The notes: a model not told the origin generated them from the sequence alone. 64,000 bases of DNA from Oceanicola sp. 22II-s10i (GCF_002210105.1 NZ_AQQU01000001.1:966501-1030500); one strand, 5' to 3'. Numbered from the stretch's first letter, positions 26,612 to 35,691 are shown. Numbers and translations are program-made.

Positions 26612-27613
26612 TCACCCGAAAAGCGCAGACCACGCCGGGAAGATATCCCCGGCCTCCGACCGTGCCGCATAGACCCCCCGCGCCACCGCCCGCGCCATGC
26701 AGGTCGCCGCCGCATGCCCAAGGATCAGCGTATCGGCGGAGGGCGTGTCCATCCGCTTTTCCCCCGTGGCGACGGCGAATATCAGGTCCCCGTCGTGTGG
26801 TGTGTGGCTCGGGACCAGCGCGCGGGCGAACCCGTCATGCGCGGCGACCGCCAGCCGGGTGCATTGCGCCTGCGTCAGAACGGCATCCGTCGCGACGATC
26901 CCGATGGTCGTGTTGCGCCTGGCGTTGGCCTTCGTCACCGGCCAGTGCGGGTCGGGCCAGGACGTTGCCGCCCCCAGCCCGCCGAACTCATCCCCGATCT
27001 CGAAGGGTGCGGCCCAGAAATGCGGCCCGCCATCCACTGCCGCCGTCCCGAGCGCGTTGACCGCGACCAGCGCCGCGACCGTATGGCCCGAGGGCAGCAC
27101 GATCGACGCCGACCCCAGACCGCCCTTCAGCCCGGCGGTGTTGGCCCCGGTCCCGGCCCCTTCGGTGCCGAGCGCGAATTCCGGCCCCGCCACGTCGTAG
27201 GCCCGCCGCCCGAGCGCGGCATAGGGGTTCTCCACCCAGTCCTTCGCGCCCCCGTTGCCGAGGTCGAACAGGATCGCCCCCGGCACGATCGGCACCCGGT
27301 GCGGCCCGGCGGCATAGCCGCGCCCCGCCGCCCGCAGCCGGTCCATCACGCCCGACGCCGCATCGAGCCCGAAGGCCGAGCCGCCCGACAGCACCAGCGC
27401 ATCCACCGCCTCCACCGTCTTGTCCGGTGCGAGCAGGTCGGTTTCGCGCGTGCCGGGCGCACCGCCCATCACGTGGACACCGGCGGTGAAAGGCCGGTCG
27501 GCGGTCAGCACCGTGACGCCGGTCCGGATCCGGTCTTCGCGGGCATTGCCGACCTTCAGGCCGGTGACGTCGGTGATCAGGTTGCGGGGACCCGGACGCA
27601 GTCGTTCAGCCAT
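26612..27613 (-). CDS. P1 family (DmpA-like) aminopeptidase
   Basis: A 333-residue N-terminal-nucleophile hydrolase of the DmpA/BapA family. These proteins cleave themselves between Gly and Ser to expose a catalytic serine; here the matching site is in GLGSASIVLPSGHTVAALVAVN (about 180-205). Other signatures are ALVLSGGSAFGLDAASG (about 72-88), the N-terminal LITDVTGLKVGNA and the late LILGHAAATCMARAVARGVY. It likely acts on small peptides or amides. It is the last gene of the minus-strand run 28932-26612 and follows the cupin gene with a one-base gap. Confidence 0.88.
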   Translation of the reverse strand: MAERLRPGPRNLITDVTGLKVGNAREDRIRTGVTVLTADRPFTAGVHVMGGAPGTRETDLLAPDKTVEAVDALVLSGGSAFGLDAASGVMDRLRAAGRGYAAGPHRVPIVPGAILFDLGNGGAKDWVENPYAALGRRAYDVAGPEFALGTEGAGTGANTAGLKGGLGSASIVLPSGHTVAALVAVNALGTAAVDGGPHFWAAPFEIGDEFGGLGAATSWPDPHWPVTKANARRNTTIGIVATDAVLTQAQCTRLAVAAHDGFARALVPSHTPHDGDLIFAVATGEKRMDTPSADTLILGHAAATCMARAVARGVYAARSEAGDIFPAWSALFG

Positions 27614-27614
27614 G

Positions 27615-27977
27615 TCAGATCCTCGGTTTCGCGGCGGCCGTCGCGGGATCGCCGGTGTTCGGCTCCCCCTTGGGTTCGATCAGCAGCACCTTCGCCTCCG
27701 TCTTCGCGCGCGGCCGGTGTGTCATGCCCGCGGGCACCACGCAGAGGTCCCCGGCCCGCAGGGTGACGCTGTCGCCGTCCTCGCCGTCGATCACGACCTC
27801 GCCTTCGAGGATCAGAAAGAAGTCGTCGGTTGTCTCGTGATGATGAAACGGGAACTCGCCCGCGAACTTCACGACCATGACGTCGTTGCCGTTGTAATCC
27901 GCCACGACATGCGGATCCCAGTGGCTGTAGAACAGTCCGAGCTTGTCGGACAGGGTCACCTTGGTCAGCTTCGCCAT
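27615..27977 (-). CDS. cupin-domain protein
   Basis: A 120-residue single cupin. Metal ligands are visible in EFPFHHHETTDDFFLILEGE (two or three histidines and a glutamate, about 42-61) and in the second motif near AGMTHRPRAKTEAKVLLIEP (His, about 92-96). Function is unknown; many such proteins bind Fe or Mn and small organic acids. The start is the ATG at 27977 with GGAGG seven bases upstream. It immediately precedes the P1 peptidase gene and follows the second cupin gene by 63 bases, in the same orientation. Confidence 0.82.
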   Translation of the reverse strand: MAKLTKVTLSDKLGLFYSHWDPHVVADYNGNDVMVVKFAGEFPFHHHETTDDFFLILEGEVVIDGEDGDSVTLRAGDLCVVPAGMTHRPRAKTEAKVLLIEPKGEPNTGDPATAAAKPRI

Positions 27978-28040
27978 CTGCGCCTCCTGCATTCCGGGCG
28001 CACGCTAGTCAGGCGGGCGGGCGAAGGAAACCCCCGCGCG

Positions 28041-28376
28041 TCACAGGCGGATGACGTAGTCCTTGCGGGTGGTCTCGAGGACTTCCCACGTGCCCTGGAA
28101 GCCCGGCGGGATTACGAAACTGTCCCCCGCCGTGACCGTGAAGCTGGCCCCGCCATCCTCGGTGATGACGGACCGGCCCCAGAGGATGCGGCAGTATTCC
28201 CATTCGTCGTAGGCGATCCGCCACTTGCCCGGCGTCGCCTCCCACAGGCCGCAGTAGAGCCCGTCGCGCTCCTCGAGGTTCCACGTGGTGAAGACCGGAT
28301 CGCCCGAGATCACCTTTTCGGGCGCAGGGCGATCGGTTTCCGGCGGAACGGAGGGCGTGACGGGGATCAGCGGCAT
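28041..28376 (-). CDS. cupin-type protein, ureidoglycine-aminohydrolase-like
   Basis: A 111-residue protein with the cupin/DUF861 pattern: GLWEATPGKWRIAYDEWEYCRILWG near residues 43-67, then GGASFTVTAGDSFVIPPGFQGTWEV (about 76-100). Such domains occur in ureidoglycine aminohydrolases and related enzymes and in carbohydrate-binding cupins; the metal-binding histidines of true hydrolases are largely missing here, so catalysis is doubtful. It begins one base after the stop of the secreted-protein gene, so it is translated from the same message. Confidence 0.72.
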   Translation of the reverse strand: MPLIPVTPSVPPETDRPAPEKVISGDPVFTTWNLEERDGLYCGLWEATPGKWRIAYDEWEYCRILWGRSVITEDGGASFTVTAGDSFVIPPGFQGTWEVLETTRKDYVIRL

Positions 28377-28377
28377 G

Positions 28378-28932
28378 TCAGTTGCCGAACCGGCCGAGTT
28401 CGCGGAAATCCATCGTGCCGAGCAGCTCCAGCATCATCGGCACGTCGCCGCCCTCGGCCTTTACGAGGATGCGGTTGTCGATCAGGCCCTGCACGGTGTC
28501 GTCCTGCACCATGAACTTCTCGCGTCCGACACGTTCCACCTTGGCGCCATAGGCCGCCGCATTGGTGATCATCGCGCCCATGGCGCCGACCATCGGGTTG
28601 TCGGCCAGGATCGTGATCTTGAAACCCTCGCCCGGCCCGGAATAATCCGCCTCGGCCCCGACGCCGCCACCCATCATCCCGAGCGCCGCGTTCATCTCGG
28701 TGTTGACCTCGCGGGTCCAGCCTTCGGGTGCGGCGGGCAGGAATGCGCCAAGCGCGTCGGTCTTGATCGCCAGCATCAGCTGCTTGGCGAAGTCCAGTTC
28801 TTCCAGCGCATACTGCAGGTCGCCGTCGTTATAGGCGTCCAGCGCGCTTTGCAGCGTGTCCGTCACCTCGTCTGCCGCGGCTGCGGTGCCAAGGATCGCG
28901 GCAAGGCCGGCGGCAAGGAAAAATCGTTTCAT
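28378..28932 (-). CDS. secreted hypothetical protein
   Basis: A 184-residue protein with a signal peptide (MKRFFLAAGLAAILGTAAAA) and no recognised domain. The mature part, about 165 residues, starts DEVTDTLQSALDAYNDGDLQYALEEL, a TPR-like helix pair, then forms a mixed sheet with GFKITILADNP and VGREKFMVQDDTVQ. The ATG at 28932 is selected over 28989 because it gives the signal peptide. It leads a minus-strand unit with the two cupins and the peptidase, and is divergent from the TelA-like operon at 29098. Confidence 0.72.
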   Translation of the reverse strand: MKRFFLAAGLAAILGTAAAADEVTDTLQSALDAYNDGDLQYALEELDFAKQLMLAIKTDALGAFLPAAPEGWTREVNTEMNAALGMMGGGVGAEADYSGPGEGFKITILADNPMVGAMGAMITNAAAYGAKVERVGREKFMVQDDTVQGLIDNRILVKAEGGDVPMMLELLGTMDFRELGRFGN

Positions 28933-29097
28933 GTCAAACTCCGTTCTGAAATCCGGTTCGTGCCGCCCAAGCTGTGCATCGGTGGTCAAACGCCCGCAAG
29001 TCGGGATAACCTGACCCCGATTTCCGGTGACGCGCCAGTGAAAATCGCGTTAATTGTGCCCATATCGAACAAGCCCATTTCTCAGACGGAGGCCCAG

Positions 29098-30174
29098 ATG
29101 GCCGATTTCGACGCTCAGGTCCGCGAAAGCCAGGAACAGGTCGCCAAGGCGCAGGCCAAGATCGCGGAGGTCACCAGCCGCATCGAAAGCGCGCGGCAGA
29201 AGATGAAGACCGGTGACGACGCCATGGTCGACATCGAGAACGCGACGCTGGACGAGGTCCACGCCCATGCCGACGTGATGAACGCGAACATCGCGGAACT
29301 GATCATGGGTCTGGACGACGTGACCGCCGCCTTCTCGCGCGACTTCGACGAGATGCGGTCCAAGACCGGCTGGGAAAGCTTCGTCGGCATCTTCTCCAAG
29401 GCCAAGGCGGACTCGATGCGCGGCGAGCGTATCCGGACCGCCTCGATCGACGACAAGCTGCAGGACCTGATCGGCAAGTCCGACGTCATCACCAAGCTGC
29501 TGCAAAGCCAGCTCGACGTGCTGGACAGCCAGAAGACGCGGGTCGAGACGAACCTGACCGAGACGCTGGACGAGCGCGAGGTGACGGTCGGCGAACTGGA
29601 AACCGTCCGGGCCGAGATCCTCGCGATGGACCCGAAGATCATCGAGCTCGAGAACAAGATCGCCGTCGAACAGGACGCCGCCGCCCGCACCAAGCTGGAG
29701 ACGGAACTGGCGGACCTGAACAAGCAGTACAACGCGCTGGTGCAGGACGAGCAGGTCAAGCTCGCCAAGTCGCAGACGCTGGAACGCTACATCGAGAAGG
29801 GCAAGTCGTGGGTCGACAGCCTCCAGAACCAGGCGGCGACGCAGATGGTGCTGATCAACAAGCTGCAGACGGACACCAAGCAGCGGGTCGTGCTCTATGA
29901 CGCGCTGACCAAGTCGCTGAAGACCGCGCAGCAGCAGGACGTGGCGCACAAGATCAACGAGATCGGGACCGAGACGGACAAGCAGGCGCAGCAGGCGATG
30001 GCCCAGATCGGCGCCGCGACCAATGCCCGGATGGCCGACATGCTCGAGGCGCACGAGGGTCACATGGTCTTCGCCCGCAAGGTGCTCGAGGAAAAGGCCA
30101 AGGCCGACGAACGCTTTGCCCGGCGGTTCCAGCAGATCGTCGAGAAGCACGACAAGAACCTGTACGGCGGCTGA
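29098..30174 (+). CDS. coiled-coil protein with TelA-like flavour
   Basis: A 358-residue cytoplasmic protein made almost wholly of long amphipathic helices (coiled coils at about 5-45, 125-235 and 290-350), with no signal peptide or membrane span. A less helical section around GWESFVGIFSKAKADSMRGERIRT and DDKLQDLIGKSDVITKLL (about 95-135) recalls the GDKL-YFDKY block of TelA toxic-anion-resistance proteins, and the rest has the same helix-rich style. Direct similarity is not strong enough to name it. It starts the nine-gene run to 36615. The ATG follows CGGAGG; an upstream reading to 28285 is rejected because it would run through the divergent gene. Confidence 0.78.
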   Translation: MADFDAQVRESQEQVAKAQAKIAEVTSRIESARQKMKTGDDAMVDIENATLDEVHAHADVMNANIAELIMGLDDVTAAFSRDFDEMRSKTGWESFVGIFSKAKADSMRGERIRTASIDDKLQDLIGKSDVITKLLQSQLDVLDSQKTRVETNLTETLDEREVTVGELETVRAEILAMDPKIIELENKIAVEQDAAARTKLETELADLNKQYNALVQDEQVKLAKSQTLERYIEKGKSWVDSLQNQAATQMVLINKLQTDTKQRVVLYDALTKSLKTAQQQDVAHKINEIGTETDKQAQQAMAQIGAATNARMADMLEAHEGHMVFARKVLEEKAKADERFARRFQQIVEKHDKNLYGG

Positions 30175-30177
30175 CGG

Positions 30178-30408
30178 GTGCGGCAGTGGCGGCGCCTTCT
30201 CCATTTCATCGCGGCCGTGTTGGGGGCGACCGGGTTTCTCTGGTTTCTCGGCATGGTGTTCTGGCCGCAGGTCTTTCCGTTCTACCCGATCGGTCCCGGT
30301 CTGATGGGCATCGCGATCTTTGTGGTCGGGCTGGCGCGGCCGGGCGATGCGCTCGAGGACGATACCTACCTTTTCGTCGATCACTCCGATTGCGATCACG
30401 ATGATTGA
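30178..30408 (+). CDS. small membrane protein with acidic C-terminus
   Basis: A 76-residue protein with two hydrophobic segments (about 8-28 and 34-52) and an acidic tail, EDDTYLFVDHSDCDHDD. The start is a GTG three bases after the previous stop, with no strong ribosome site, so translation probably depends on coupling to the TelA-like gene. No family is recognised. A membrane anchor for the cytoplasmic partners encoded around it is a reasonable guess. Confidence 0.6.
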   Translation: MRQWRRLLHFIAAVLGATGFLWFLGMVFWPQVFPFYPIGPGLMGIAIFVVGLARPGDALEDDTYLFVDHSDCDHDD

Positions 30409-30423
30409 AACGGTCCACCGTAG

Positions 30424-31548
30424 ATGAGCACTAAAGCCGCCAACGACCACGTCGGCATCACCGACACCTTCGCCTCGCGCCGCTACTTCCGCAAGTTCGA
30501 GCGGATCACGGGCCACATGGCCCGCGTCGCCGGGCTGATGGAGGTCGAGGGCACCTTCACCCGTGACGAGACCAAGGTGATCGCGCGTCATATCGCGGCC
30601 CTGACCTACACCTTCCGCGCGCTGTCGATGAAATACCTGCTGGCCGGGCGTGACACCGGCCGCTTCTTCGGCTCGCTGACCATCGACGACCACGAAAGCG
30701 GGTTCCCGGCCACGCAGGAACTGCTGGTCATGGCCAACGACGCGCAGCAGGCCGACCGCCACCTGCGCGACATGGCCAGCGTGGCCGAGCTGAAAAAACA
30801 GATGGTCGAGACGATCATCCGCGAGCAGGAGATCCCGACCCGCCTGCAGTTCGCCCTTTCACAGCGGCTCTATTACGAGGAACTGGCGCGGGGACAGATC
30901 TTCTGGCCGCGCAATGACCCGCAGGCCCAATGGCTCTCGGGCCTTGCCGACCGTCGGAAATACCTCGTCCACTGGTCCGTCTACGACAGCCAGATCAACC
31001 TGCCGGTCCTCTACCTGATGGAGGTCGAGGATTCGGGCCGCACCGCGCTGCCAAAGGACGAACGCCGCTGGCCCGAGGCACAGGCGCACCTGATGGCGCA
31101 GTCGCTGGGCGGGCTCAAGCTGCTGACCATCGCCAAGGGGTTCGACGAGGATTTCGACGACCTCCACCCCAAGCGCCTGCGCCGCATCCACGTGGGCCCG
31201 ATGTATTCGCATGCCTATACGCGCCAGACCGGCCCGATCCGCGAGGTTCTGGCCGAGGCCGCCGCGCCGGACGGCGAGGACTGGGCGCTGGCCTGGACGG
31301 TCGAGGACCTGCGGTCCGAAGAGGTCAAGACACAGCGCTCCGGCTGGTTCGGCACGGTGGAACGCGAGATCTTCGCGCTCGACCCGTTCTCGGGCCGCGG
31401 CGCGGATACCGGCGCAACCTCGATGGAGCGGTCGATCATCCTGCCGACCCGCCCCTACCAGGTGCTGGCCGAGAAACAGCCGGCGGGCTTCGCGACGGTC
31501 CGCAAGTTCGTCGTCGCCCCGGACGGAAAGGTACTGAGCTACCGATGA
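30424..31548 (+). CDS. hypothetical protein of the TelA-like/AAA+ operon
   Basis: A 374-residue soluble protein without recognised domain. It starts MSTKAANDHVGITDTFASRR, is helical and Arg-rich in the first half, including RHIAALTYTFRALSMKYLLAG (about 55-75), and turns to mixed sheet later (LYLMEVEDSG about 200-209, and the ending VRKFVVAPDGKVLSYR). Motifs such as LYYEELARGQIFWP and YLVHWSVYDSQINLP are well formed and give no sign of decay. It is separated from the ATPase gene by 163 bases that consist almost entirely of an inverted-repeat element. Confidence 0.75.
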   Translation: MSTKAANDHVGITDTFASRRYFRKFERITGHMARVAGLMEVEGTFTRDETKVIARHIAALTYTFRALSMKYLLAGRDTGRFFGSLTIDDHESGFPATQELLVMANDAQQADRHLRDMASVAELKKQMVETIIREQEIPTRLQFALSQRLYYEELARGQIFWPRNDPQAQWLSGLADRRKYLVHWSVYDSQINLPVLYLMEVEDSGRTALPKDERRWPEAQAHLMAQSLGGLKLLTIAKGFDEDFDDLHPKRLRRIHVGPMYSHAYTRQTGPIREVLAEAAAPDGEDWALAWTVEDLRSEEVKTQRSGWFGTVEREIFALDPFSGRGADTGATSMERSIILPTRPYQVLAEKQPAGFATVRKFVVAPDGKVLSYR

Positions 31549-31550
31549 TC

Positions 31551-31697
31551 CTTCATCTGGCCAGAAAAACTCCCGCCGGAGGCATGAAATCTCTGTCCCG
31601 CGCCCGCCCGCCGGCGCGGTGGCTTGTAGCGGAGCGCTTCGATTTCGCCGTCTTCGACGACGAAGCCTCCGGCGGGAGTTTATTTGGCCAGATGAAG
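31551..31697. repeat. 147-bp inverted-repeat element inside the operon
   Basis: Arms of 33 bases (31551-31583 and 31665-31697) are complementary at 31 of 33 positions: CTTCATCTGGCCAGAAAAAC plus TCCCGCCGGAGGC, against the reverse complement on the right. The 81-base interior has further short GC hairpins. Core words CTTC(A/T)TCTGG and (C)AAA(T/A)A are shared with the repeats at 26513 and 59952. It fills the gap between the 374-residue protein and the AAA+ ATPase genes, and would fold into a long hairpin in the transcript. Confidence 0.85.
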
Positions 31698-31711
31698 CAT
31701 AGGATCGCCGC

Positions 31712-33649
31712 ATGAGCCTGACGTCCGACCAGATGGAACTGCGCGAGCAGGATATCCGCAAGCACTACGATGCGGCCTTTGCCATGCTCGACGGGTTTGA
31801 CCATGCGCCCCGGATCGGAGTGGCGACGCAGCCGGTGACGGCTGAGGAGCGGTCGCCGGGCATCGGCACGCGGCGGCGGTTCCGGTCGACCACGCCGGGG
31901 CTTGCGACGCGCCGGGTGGAGCGGACCGAGGGGGTTCGGGTTCTGGACCGGATCGAGGCCTCGGACGGCGACGATCCCATGACCTCGCCGCGGCAGGCCG
32001 CCGTCGGCGCGGCCCTGCGGCGGGCCATCGCCATCGCGCTGGCCGTGGCGGAGAGCTATGAGGAGCGGACCGGGCTGAAGGACCTCAAGCGGCAGAACCT
32101 CGAGGCGGCTCTGCCTGCCGACCGGCGGACGGCGTTTTCCGAACTGCTGGCCGCCGAGGCGCTGATCGGGCTGCATGTCTTTGCCAATGCCACCGCTTTC
32201 CTGCTGGCCCCGCATGCCACCGAGGTCACCGTCGAGCTGGGCGACGTGGACGAGGTGCTGACCGACAACGTGCAGCTGGCCCTGCATGGCGTGCTGTGGG
32301 AACTCGACCAGGACATCGCGGCGCTCGGCACCGACGAGGACCGGATGGTCGCGACCGTCATGGCCTTTGCCGAGGCGCTGATGGAGAAGATCGCGCTGCG
32401 GTCCGAGGGTGCGCCGCGGCTGGAGGCGTTTCGCGGCGCGGCCTGGCGCGTGGAGGCGGACGATTTCGCCATCCGCGGCTTCGAGCCCGCGCGCAAGGCC
32501 AAGGGCACCGTCCTGACGATGACCTTCAAGAAGCCGCACGAGGTCGTCGGCAACCACATTGCCAAGTATCAGGCGATGAAGCTCAGCAAGATGCTGATGG
32601 CCTACGATTTCGACCGGCGGCTGAACCCCTTCGCCGAGCTGGGCGGCTTCATCTTCACCTTCATGGGCGACGGCAAGCCGGGCACCGGCAAGACCACCCT
32701 GATCCAGATGATGGCCGGGCTGATCAACGATTACTGCAAGGTCGCGGGCTACACCTTCCGCTACCAGAACTTCGGCATCGACAACATCGACAGCTACCAG
32801 GGCAAGTCCGGTCAGAACGCCAATGCCTTCGTCCAGAACGTGCTGGACCCGCAGGTGATCGGCTTCGGCACCATCGACGACATCGACCAGATCGCCGGAA
32901 AGCGTGGCGACCGTCAGTCGAGCGCGGGCCAGCAGGAGGTGACGGCGGTCTTCATGGAGGCCTTTGCCGGGGCGAATACCGTCGTGCGCGGCAACTGCAC
33001 CTTCGGCATGTTCTCCAATTATCCCGAGAACGTGGACGACGCCCTCCGCCAGCGGGCGGGCGCGCGGTTCCTCGTCGACGGGCCGCAGACGCGGGAGGAC
33101 TACATCGACATCCTCGCCCTGCTGATGGGCAAGAAGCATAACATCCCGCTGGGCGAGCACGAGCTGTTCTCTGCGCAGGAGATCAAACGCGCCGTCGCCC
33201 GGACCTTCGAGGGCCATGCCCGTCCGCATGAAGAGGGGCTGGTCAAGGTCTTCGACCGGGTGCAGGCGCAGGTCGGCGAACTGGACACCATTGCCAAGAT
33301 GGGCACCTACCTGAAGGCCATCCAGGAGGCCGACGAGCGGTTCACGGGCCGGGCGATCAAGAACATCACCGACGCGGTCAAGGTGCGGGCGATGGATTTC
33401 GAGCTGCCGGACGCGTGGATGGAGAACCCGGAGCTGTTCCTGCGGAAATCCTACGACGAGAAATCCGCGATGATCGCGGAGTTGCGGGTGCCGATCACCA
33501 CCGACATGGTGATCCAGGAGATCAACCGCTACGCGGATTCCGAATTCCGCTATGCCGACAAGTCCGACGAGGTGGCCATCGAGGCGATGGTGCGTGACTT
33601 CGGGCGTCAGGAAGAGGCGAAGCGGCGGTATCTGGAGGGGCGGGAATGA
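31712..33649 (+). CDS. AAA+ ATPase of unknown system
   Basis: A 645-residue protein with an ATPase core in its second half. Walker A is GKPGTGKT at about residues 321-328, Walker B is GFGTIDDID at about 383-391, a sensor/arginine-finger type segment NYPENVDDALRQRAGARF at about 435-452, and a helical lid follows to about 560. The region before the core (about 60-310) has a DUF-like mixed fold with the marker LTMTFKKPHEVVGNHIAKY. It is unlike ClpX, MoxR or FtsH in detail, so the machine it drives is unknown. It starts on the ATG at 31712, right after the repeat element, and overlaps the next gene by four bases (ATGA). Confidence 0.85.
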   Translation: MSLTSDQMELREQDIRKHYDAAFAMLDGFDHAPRIGVATQPVTAEERSPGIGTRRRFRSTTPGLATRRVERTEGVRVLDRIEASDGDDPMTSPRQAAVGAALRRAIAIALAVAESYEERTGLKDLKRQNLEAALPADRRTAFSELLAAEALIGLHVFANATAFLLAPHATEVTVELGDVDEVLTDNVQLALHGVLWELDQDIAALGTDEDRMVATVMAFAEALMEKIALRSEGAPRLEAFRGAAWRVEADDFAIRGFEPARKAKGTVLTMTFKKPHEVVGNHIAKYQAMKLSKMLMAYDFDRRLNPFAELGGFIFTFMGDGKPGTGKTTLIQMMAGLINDYCKVAGYTFRYQNFGIDNIDSYQGKSGQNANAFVQNVLDPQVIGFGTIDDIDQIAGKRGDRQSSAGQQEVTAVFMEAFAGANTVVRGNCTFGMFSNYPENVDDALRQRAGARFLVDGPQTREDYIDILALLMGKKHNIPLGEHELFSAQEIKRAVARTFEGHARPHEEGLVKVFDRVQAQVGELDTIAKMGTYLKAIQEADERFTGRAIKNITDAVKVRAMDFELPDAWMENPELFLRKSYDEKSAMIAELRVPITTDMVIQEINRYADSEFRYADKSDEVAIEAMVRDFGRQEEAKRRYLEGRE

Positions 33650-33966
33650 GCGTCGCTCTCGTCATCCTGCCGCCGGTTCTGGCGGGACTGGCGCTGCCAT
33701 TCGTTCTGCGCCGGTTCGCGCCGGGGTCGAGCCGGGCGGAACTGGCCGTCGGGGCACCGGTGCTGATGCTGGCGCTCGACTACGTCTGGCTGGTGATCGC
33801 TTGGCTCGCGATATTCGTGCTCGTCCCGGTTCTGCCGGTCGAACCGCTGACCATCGCGCCCCTGTCGACACTGCTGACGGCCGCACTGGCGGGGATGGTG
33901 GTCGCGCCGCTCTGCGCGCTCGGGTCGGCGCTGTGGCTGTCGCGCGCCGGGGGAGGTGCGAGATGA
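33646..33966 (+). CDS. membrane protein, first of two small membrane genes
   Basis: A 106-residue protein with three predicted membrane spans (about 3-20, 36-64 and 73-96) and a short basic loop RRFAPGSSRAEL. No family is known. Start and ATPase stop overlap (ATGA), and its own stop overlaps the next start in the same way, so three genes are translationally coupled. Such a chain suggests a stoichiometric complex. Confidence 0.7.
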   Translation: MSVALVILPPVLAGLALPFVLRRFAPGSSRAELAVGAPVLMLALDYVWLVIAWLAIFVLVPVLPVEPLTIAPLSTLLTAALAGMVVAPLCALGSALWLSRAGGGAR

Positions 33967-34277
33967 CGTCGTCGGACTGGCTGGGAGCGATCCTGCTGTT
34001 CGGGCCTGCGGTGCTGCTGGCGCCGTTGCCCTGGGTGCTGCGGGCGTGGCGCCCCGCGATGCGCGGGGCCGGGCGCGTCGCCCTGTCCCTGCTGGTGGTC
34101 GGTGCATTCGCGGCGCTGGAACTGACGTTCTTCGACCAGATCGTGGGCACGGTCATTCCGATCCGGGCGGACCCGCTGATGGTGGTGTATCATGTGATCT
34201 TCGGCCTGCTGGTCGCCGCCGTCGTGGTCCTGATCTCGGGGATCCTGTCGGTACTGGTGAAGAGGCCCGCGGCATGA
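33963..34277 (+). CDS. membrane protein, second of two small membrane genes
   Basis: A 104-residue protein with three predicted membrane spans (about 8-30, 40-58 and 74-98). The aromatic and acidic LELTFFDQIVGTVIPIRAD loop lies between spans two and three. It begins MTSSDWLGAILLFGP at the ATG that overlaps the previous stop. No recognised domain. Its pairing with the protein encoded before it, of similar size and topology, suggests a heteromeric membrane unit, but this is inferred. Confidence 0.68.
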   Translation: MTSSDWLGAILLFGPAVLLAPLPWVLRAWRPAMRGAGRVALSLLVVGAFAALELTFFDQIVGTVIPIRADPLMVVYHVIFGLLVAAVVVLISGILSVLVKRPAA

Positions 34278-34308
34278 CCCGTTTTCGCCTGACCGAGGGG
34301 AGCATGAC

Positions 34309-35688
34309 ATGAAACGCCTCATCGCCCATGGCCTGATGTTCGGCAACCTGATCCCCGTCCGGGCCCCGGCCCTGATCGAACGCTACAACCGCGCGCTCGA
34401 ACACCTCACCGGCAAGCGCACCGCCCTGACCGATTTCCACATCGACATCTCGGGCTATTCTCCCGAGATCGGCGTGGAACTGGGGGACGAGCTCTATCTC
34501 AACGAGAATGGCTGCAACCGGCAGTTCATCCTGCTCTCGACCGAACAGAAGACCGCGCCTCTCCTGAACGCCTCGTTCTCGACCTCGCGCGGGATCCTGC
34601 GGCAGTTCATCGAACAGAACGAGGCGCAGCTGTTCGCGCTGACGACCCGTGACGCGGTGGCGGGGGAGCTTGTGAACACCGTGTTCTCCGTCGACGACCC
34701 CGCGCGACTGCTCGATATCCGCAAGGTGGTGGTGGAGGCCGACACGACCTCGGGCACGCTGAAGGATGCGGGCGAGCTGGGGCGGCGGGTGAACCGGTTC
34801 CTGAACGAGGACGACGCGTGGTTCGACGACGTGCTCATCGCCGAGATGATCACCATCGCCAAGCGCACCGGCGACGTGACGCGGAACCCGGTGCAGCTGA
34901 CCCATACGACCTTCACGCAGGAGAACTTCTGGACCGCCCATTTCGGCGGGACCTACCTGTTCCGGGGTGTCGAACATCCGGCGGTCATCACGGGCGGCTA
35001 CAAGAACCGGCTGCGCGACATGGGGGTCATGCGGGTCTACGACATGGACGACCGCAACCAGATCGCCAAGTTCTTTGAACTGAACGGGCTGGTGGAGCCG
35101 ATCGTCCGGGCGCGCGGAATCGACGGGGCGGCGATCCTGCGGCAGAAGATGGACTTCATCGTCGTGGATGCCGCGCAGGAGTCGGGGATGGACCTGACCG
35201 GCGCGACCCGGCGCGACATCCGGCAGCTGGCGCGCAAGCACGCGGATGACCTGCCGCCGGAGTATCACACCCTGCGCAGGCTGGTCGCCTGGGCCGAGGA
35301 GGGCGGGCAGTGGCCGCGCGTCTCGTCCGAGGACCCGGCCTATTTCTACACGCTCCGCGCGGCGGACGTGCCGGATCGCGACCTGGTGAACATGCTGCTG
35401 TCGGAACTCAGCCCCAAGGACGTCCGGCAGCTGTTCATCTGCCACAAGGAGCTGTTCTACCGGCTCTATTCCGGCTGGTCGGACACCAAGAAGAGCTATG
35501 TCGCCGATTTCCTCGCCCGCGAATATGCCGCCGACAAGGCGGGCGCGCGGGATGCGCTGTTCGGCCACGACGCGCCTCTGGCCGAAGATCCGCCGCCGCC
35601 GCCGCAGCCCGAACCGAAGAAGCGTGCGCGGCAGGACGATCTGGTGGCCCGCGTCGGCCCGTGGGGCGCGATCCCTAGGAGGAGGTAG
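34309..35688 (+). CDS. DUF6638-like protein of unknown function
   Basis: A 459-residue soluble protein that I recall under the label DUF6638, though this could not be confirmed here. It starts MKRLIAHGLMFGNLIPVRAP, contains AEMITIAKRTGDVTRNPVQL (about 180-199), HFGGTYLFRGVEHPAVITGG and MRVYDMDDRNQIAKFFEL, and ends in a proline-rich acidic/basic tail (PPPPPQPEPKKRARQDD). No catalytic motif is clear. A GAGGGG ribosome site precedes the ATG at 34309. Located between membrane genes, it is likely a cytoplasmic partner of the AAA+ protein; the role remains unknown. Confidence 0.75.
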   Translation: MKRLIAHGLMFGNLIPVRAPALIERYNRALEHLTGKRTALTDFHIDISGYSPEIGVELGDELYLNENGCNRQFILLSTEQKTAPLLNASFSTSRGILRQFIEQNEAQLFALTTRDAVAGELVNTVFSVDDPARLLDIRKVVVEADTTSGTLKDAGELGRRVNRFLNEDDAWFDDVLIAEMITIAKRTGDVTRNPVQLTHTTFTQENFWTAHFGGTYLFRGVEHPAVITGGYKNRLRDMGVMRVYDMDDRNQIAKFFELNGLVEPIVRARGIDGAAILRQKMDFIVVDAAQESGMDLTGATRRDIRQLARKHADDLPPEYHTLRRLVAWAEEGGQWPRVSSEDPAYFYTLRAADVPDRDLVNMLLSELSPKDVRQLFICHKELFYRLYSGWSDTKKSYVADFLAREYAADKAGARDALFGHDAPLAEDPPPPPQPEPKKRARQDDLVARVGPWGAIPRRR

Positions 35689-35691
35689 GCC

